Positions 22,805 to 26,645 of a stretch of 26,645 nucleotides of DNA are shown here, in pieces (the first letter of the stretch is position 1; each line of letters starts with the position of its first letter). The stretch is from NCBI GenBank assembly GCA_005888755.1, contig VBBQ01000010.1, forward strand, positions 1 through 26,645, written 5' to 3'. This DNA is from Candidatus Bathyarchaeota archaeon. Lineage in GTDB: Archaea > Thermoproteota > Bathyarchaeia > 40CM-2-53-6. The translations under genes and the position numbers were made by a program. Under the pieces are notes generated by a model, which was not told where the DNA came from, searched no databases, and saw nothing but the letters and a program-made list of their open reading frames with translations.

Positions 22805-24181
22805 GTGAAAGACGAGAGCCTCAAACAGGCCTTCGATTACATCCAGAAAAACAAAGAACCATTCCTCCGAGACTTCCGAACACTCCTCCGACAACCCAGC
22901 ATATCCGCACAGGGAAAAGGTATCGCAGATTGTGCCCGCATCGTCAAGAAGAACATGGACACTGCCGGAATCAAGACCCAGATTCTTCCCGAGAAAAACG
23001 GAAACCCGATCGTCTATGGAGAAGTAAAATCAAAATCTTCCAGCAAAACCCTTCTCATCTACGGCCACTACGATGTTCAACCTGTCGAGCCCTTGGAAGA
23101 ATGGGACTCCGGACCCTTCGAAGCAAAATTGCAAGGCAAGAAGATAGTGTCGAGAGGTGCGGCCGACAGCAAGAACAACGTTACGAGCTGCATCAAAGCA
23201 ACCGAAAGCTTTCTGAAAACGACTGGCGATGTCCCGCTCAACTTGAAATTTCTTTTCGAAGGCGAAGAAGAGATCGGCAGCCCACACCTTCCAGGATTCA
23301 TCGACCAGAACAAAGAGCGACTGAAAGCCGATAGTGTCGTGTGTTACGACGGAGATTTCGACGAGACAGGTCGGCCCAAGATCAGCCTAGGCGTCAAAGG
23401 ACTGCTCTATGTAGAACTAAGATGTAAAAAGGCCAGAGAAGATCTTCACTCATCCTACGCACCGTTGGTCGATAATCCAGCCTGGCGACTAGTATGGGCA
23501 CTGAACACGATGAAAAGCCCCGAGGGAAAGATATTGATCAAGGGATGGTACGATGACGTCGAGCCATTCACTCCCGCCCAGTCGAAACTGGTGAGTAAGA
23601 TTCCATTCAGAGGAGAAAACTATCTCAAAGAATGGGGCCTCAAAAAATTCCTCAACGCAAAGACAAACAGAGAGGCTTTGAAAAAATACCTGATGGAGCC
23701 AACATGCACGATTTGCGGAATCAAAACAGGATACACCGGACAAGGATCCAAAACCGTGCTTCCCGGAAGCGCAATGCTGAAGATCGACTTCCGCCTCGTA
23801 TACAACCAGAACCCGAAAAAACTACTCGCTGCGCTAAAGAGTCATCTTCATCAGCATGGGTTCGACGACGTTCAAGTCAAAGCACTAGGATTTTTGGAGC
23901 CTTCCCGGACGAAACCGTCTGCGCCAATTGCTAAGGCTGCAGATCGGGCCGCAAAGATAGCCTACGGACGTAGCCCGGTGGTTCTGCCGAGAAACCCGGC
24001 CTCTGGCCCAGATTACCTATTCACGAAACGACTAGGTTTAGACAGTATTTGGACAGGAAGCGGGCCGCCCTCTGCTTACAGCCACGCCCACGCACCAAAC
24101 GAATATACGACAACAGATGATTTCATAGCAGGAATACGATACATTGCAGCCATAATCCACCAATACGCCAGCATCGCCTGA
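22805..24181 (+). CDS. M20 family metallopeptidase / dipeptidase (458 aa)
   Basis: This is a zinc-dependent peptidase of clan MH that trims dipeptides or removes amino-acid residues, probably cytosolic as there is no signal peptide. Visible site residues: H88 and D90 in Y-G-H-Y-D-V-Q-P, bridging D121 in R-G-A-A-D-S-K, catalytic and metal-binding E154-E155 in F-E-G-E-E-E-I-G-S, D182 in Y-D-G-D, and the C-terminal metal ligand H429 in S-H-A-H-A-P-N-E. The lid domain (about 195-380) includes D-L-H-S-S at 213-217, which carries the lid histidine that completes the site in the dimer. Length is normal for dipeptidase-type M20. The GTG start is supported by the TATA box 24-31 bases upstream. It appears as a single-gene unit. 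Confidence 0.92.
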   Translation: MKDESLKQAFDYIQKNKEPFLRDFRTLLRQPSISAQGKGIADCARIVKKNMDTAGIKTQILPEKNGNPIVYGEVKSKSSSKTLLIYGHYDVQPVEPLEEWDSGPFEAKLQGKKIVSRGAADSKNNVTSCIKATESFLKTTGDVPLNLKFLFEGEEEIGSPHLPGFIDQNKERLKADSVVCYDGDFDETGRPKISLGVKGLLYVELRCKKAREDLHSSYAPLVDNPAWRLVWALNTMKSPEGKILIKGWYDDVEPFTPAQSKLVSKIPFRGENYLKEWGLKKFLNAKTNREALKKYLMEPTCTICGIKTGYTGQGSKTVLPGSAMLKIDFRLVYNQNPKKLLAALKSHLHQHGFDDVQVKALGFLEPSRTKPSAPIAKAADRAAKIAYGRSPVVLPRNPASGPDYLFTKRLGLDSIWTGSGPPSAYSHAHAPNEYTTTDDFIAGIRYIAAIIHQYASIA

Positions 24182-24383
24182 TCGCTCTCTACGATCACGA
24201 GGCAACCCCTTTGGGTCGACCGGGCTTCGACTGTGGTCCGGGTCATTCATCTTCGACGTTAGAGTCCTAGGTAAGGTTGGCTCTTGAACCGAGCAGGGCA
24301 GGTCGAGGTTAAGAACAGGCTAAGCCTCGGTTGCCATACATTATAGTGTCAAGAAAGGCATTCCAATATCGCAGAACGCCTGA
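24182..24383. other. Gene-free stretch before the broken surface-protein gene
   Basis: No coding frame or RNA gene is recognisable. A TATA-like CATTATAG lies near 24338-24345, but no intact gene follows it. Confidence 0.4.
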
Positions 24384-24930
24384 GGTCTTTCTCGGATCTT
24401 TGCTGCGAACTCATCATGCGCAGTATCGGCCAACGTAAGCATCTTCGTAAATGAAGTAATCCAGCAACCAGTGCTGATCGTCCCAGGAACCATCCACGTT
24501 AGCCAAGGAGAGATCATTCACTTCATGGTAAATCTGACTAACTGATAGCGCAGCGGACTACGTGACCTTGGTAGCTAGCGGACTTCCCAACGGCGCAAGC
24601 TTCCACCCTTCGACCGGAATCTTCTACTGGAACGTCAGCTCTGTACAGCCAGGCCCATATGTAATCACGTTCACGGCGACCAGCGACGGTTCACCAACCC
24701 TCCAGGATTCGAAGATTGTAACCGTTCATGTTGACAATGGAAACGGCAAATGTTTCTTCTGCAACTTCTTCTCGACTGCTCGAAGCGTCTTACACGCTTC
24801 GACTTTACCGACCAATCTCTGGTTGCTCCTCGTAGGTGGTACCATTGGATTGACAACCACGCTTGCTGTAATGACTCGGCGGGGCCGTACACAGCTTCGG
24901 GCATCCCGGCGAAAAGTCCCGCTACGCTAA
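24384..24930 (+). pseudogene. Frameshifted C-terminal remnant of an Ig-like surface protein
   Basis: Two frames join into one readable protein. From 24384 to 24537 one frame reads the end of one beta domain (V-S-I-F-V-N-E-V) and the start of another (V-L-I-V-P-G-T-I-H-V-S-Q-G-E), then hits a TGA. From about 24538 the next frame continues D-S-A-A-D-Y-V-T, G-L-P-N-G-A-S-F, S-T-G-I-F-Y-W and F-T-A-T-S-D-G, which is the signature of a putative Ig (He_PIG/cadherin-like) domain, then a Cys-containing loop, a membrane helix and a basic tail. One extra base in 24531-24546 explains the break. The N-terminal part and any signal peptide are absent, so this looks like the decayed tail of a larger wall-anchored protein. 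Confidence 0.65.
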
Positions 24931-24986
24931 GAGAGAGTAAACAATTTCCCTATTGAGAGTCGTGTGACGATGGAAAGGCCACGTCG

Positions 24987-25517
24987 TCATGCTGAAACGG
25001 TCAGGGTAATTCTCTCTTCCTTAAGTTTCCCATAGGACCGCCTCAGAACAAGAACAACGAGCAGGTAACATATTGTTGTGCCAAGTCCGAACCAGAACAG
25101 ATCTCCGTAGACATCGGACACATTGACACCGCTAGTTCCTAAGACTCCGATCCAACCCAGAGCATTCAGAAACTTGCCGCCTAGATGGTATGCAAGATAG
25201 GTTGAGACGAACACACCCGTCAGTGGGTATTGCCACCTCCAGCCCCTTCGAGAAGTAGCAGCTCCGGCAAGCCCGATAACTAAAACTGCCATAACTCCCT
25301 GGAAGATGAGACCCGATCTGAGAAAATCCAAGAGAAGTCCGGTGCTCGATCCGTATTGAGCGATCAAACTCGCCGTCGTTCCTTTCGGAATTACAGCTAG
25401 CTCGAGGGCGGTATTGACTGCGATATATTGCGGGACTGAAAGGAAAAAATTCGCTAACGTCGCGAGAGAGTATATTGCGAGATGTTCGCGGCCATGTGAT
25501 CTCAATAGCTCCTGCAT
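24987..25517 (-). CDS. Unrecognised membrane protein (176 aa)
   Basis: The ATG at 25517 (or TTG at 25523, two residues longer) opens a protein with about four hydrophobic segments: roughly 15-35, 64-87, 99-115 and 146-160, joined by short loops, and a Lys/Glu-rich C-terminal tail. There are no charged residues that suggest a transporter or enzyme site. I cannot assign it to a family, though the motif F-L-R-S-G-L-I-F-Q-G-V-M and the R-R-G-W-R-W loop could be used to search for one. It runs divergently from the membrane protein at 25696, with about 180 bases between them that may hold both promoters. Confidence 0.65.
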   Translation of the reverse strand: MQELLRSHGREHLAIYSLATLANFFLSVPQYIAVNTALELAVIPKGTTASLIAQYGSSTGLLLDFLRSGLIFQGVMAVLVIGLAGAATSRRGWRWQYPLTGVFVSTYLAYHLGGKFLNALGWIGVLGTSGVNVSDVYGDLFWFGLGTTICYLLVVLVLRRSYGKLKEERITLTVSA

Positions 25518-25695
25518 TGACAACCTATTCTGGGGACGATGACTTCTCGCCGGCTCCTAAAGATGACGCTCGATGGGGACGCTTTAAGACAACTTTCCCA
25601 GTTGCTATTGTTAGAGCGAGCTCATGTAGCTCAGAAAACAACCCAGCTCGTGTCTGGACAATAAGGCATGTTACCCATGTTACAGTAGTTCATTC

Positions 25696-26493
25696 ATGAC
25701 CGATCTTCTGATTCTACATCTAATCCTGGCATTCGTGGTTGGGGGTGCGTGGGTTAGTTTCGCGACGCTGATCGCGGAGCGATATGGTAGCGCCCTTGGA
25801 GGTCTAGTAGGCGGGCTCCCTGCAATATCCATAGTCTCATTTCTCTTCATCGGTCTCAACCAGGGACCTGTGACTGCATCGCAGGCATCTGCAGTCTTCC
25901 CTCTAGCCCTCAGCTTCACAATGTCATTCCTGCTCGTCTACGCGATTCTTTCAGAAAAGGGGTTCCAGTCCGCGTTTCTCGGCGCGCTGCTCGTTTGGAT
26001 CGGCCTCTCGACGATGACAGCTTTTCTTGATTTGAGAAATCTGCTCTTCTCGGTCGGAGTTTTTGTTCCGGTCGCTGGCTTCTACTTCTATCTGTTCAAG
26101 GTGAAGATGAAACTTCCCCATGTCGGCAGCGTGCAGATGGTATACTCGTTTGCGCGAGTAGCATTCAGGGCGCTGGCAGGAGGAAGCATCGTTGCTCTGG
26201 CAGTTATGTTAAGCCAGCTCGGAGGTCCTGAGCTGGGAGGCATAGCTTCATCGTTCCCGGCAATATTCAGCCTGACGCTATTTTTCACGTATAGAACTCG
26301 TGGAATGGCGCTGTCGCGGGCATTGACGAAACCGTTGTTGATATCCGCGGGATTAACCGCTTTTCCCTACAGTCTTCTCGTAGGGTTCCTCTATCCTATT
26401 CTGGGCATAGGGTTTGGAACTATGGTCGCATTGCTATGCGCTGCCCCTTTGGTTGCACTGGCCCACTTTCTGATCAATATCAGGAAGATTTGA
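25696..26493 (+). CDS. DUF3147-like polytopic membrane protein with internal duplication (265 aa)
   Basis: The ATG start gives a very hydrophobic protein with about eight membrane segments. Two halves resemble each other: residues 12-53 contain G-G-L-V-G-G-L-P-A-I-S-I-V-S-F-L and residues 160-199 contain G-G-I-A-S-S-F-P-A-I-F-S-L-T-L. A G-G-(x)n-F/L-P-A-I pattern of this kind occurs in DUF3147 and related proteins of unknown function. A transporter role is possible, but nothing shows it. An AATAAG element about 30 bases before the ATG may be the promoter. The window ends with about 150 bases in which I see nothing. Confidence 0.72.
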   Translation: MTDLLILHLILAFVVGGAWVSFATLIAERYGSALGGLVGGLPAISIVSFLFIGLNQGPVTASQASAVFPLALSFTMSFLLVYAILSEKGFQSAFLGALLVWIGLSTMTAFLDLRNLLFSVGVFVPVAGFYFYLFKVKMKLPHVGSVQMVYSFARVAFRALAGGSIVALAVMLSQLGGPELGGIASSFPAIFSLTLFFTYRTRGMALSRALTKPLLISAGLTAFPYSLLVGFLYPILGIGFGTMVALLCAAPLVALAHFLINIRKI

Positions 26494-26645
26494 GACCAGC
26501 GAAAAGCACTCTCGCGCAAGAATGGTAAGTCAACGGTTTGCGTTTGGCTTGCAATTGGATGGAGTCTTCGGCAGGTCAATATTATTCTCCCTATCGCTTG
26601 ATAGTTCCATTTTGCTGCAAGATATGCCGAACTCGTGCATGACGC

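Overview
This window looks like a chromosomal segment of an archaeon, probably of the TACK group (Thaumarchaeota/Bathyarchaeia-like). The evidence is: pilins with class III (archaeal prepilin-peptidase) leader peptides, KaiC/FlaH-like and FlaI/FlaJ-like pilus-motor genes, an archaeal Cdc48 (VAT) carrying an intein, an Hjc-type Holliday junction resolvase, a UPF0147 protein, TATA boxes 25-35 bases before several starts, and heavy use of TTG starts. The lineage is an inference from gene content; no rRNA or tRNA gene was found to settle it.

Region 1 (1-9168, + strand) is one compact operon for an archaellum-like or type IV pilus machine. It starts inside a gene at the left edge. It carries two tandem copies of a pilin pair (small pilin plus large cysteine-bearing pilin), two KaiC-like ATPases (one with a normal P-loop and a Q/Y-rich tail, one that lacks the P-loop lysine), a FlaI/TadA-type secretion ATPase, and two different FlaJ/TadC-type membrane platform proteins, the first with an extra N-terminal membrane domain. 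The pilins would form the filament, the ATPase would drive assembly through the platform proteins, and the KaiC pair probably regulates or scaffolds the motor.

Region 2 (9169-11628) has a secreted, membrane-anchored surface protein with two internal repeats, and a small ribbon-helix-helix protein with a leaderless-type promoter and a hairpin/T-run terminator overlapping its stop codon.

Region 3 (11629-17087, mostly - strand) has Cdc48 split in its first P-loop by a 365-residue LAGLIDADG intein, a lone pilin, a DJ-1/PfpI protein, a zinc-ribbon protein of the Sjogren autoantigen family (+ strand) and Hjc, the last two overlapping tail to tail.

Region 4 (17088-22483) opens with a gene-poor stretch, then a UPF0147 gene whose beginning is out of frame with any normal start codon, then a five-gene MoxR cluster: DUF4129 membrane protein (apparently with a non-standard start), small membrane protein, MoxR ATPase, DUF58 protein and a multi-span membrane protein.

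Region 5 (22484-26645) has an M20 metallopeptidase, the frameshifted tail of an Ig-like surface protein, and two polytopic membrane proteins. The strongest candidates for something new are the pilus operon with its paired KaiC proteins and dual platform, and the two neighbouring genes that appear to start without ATG/GTG/TTG.
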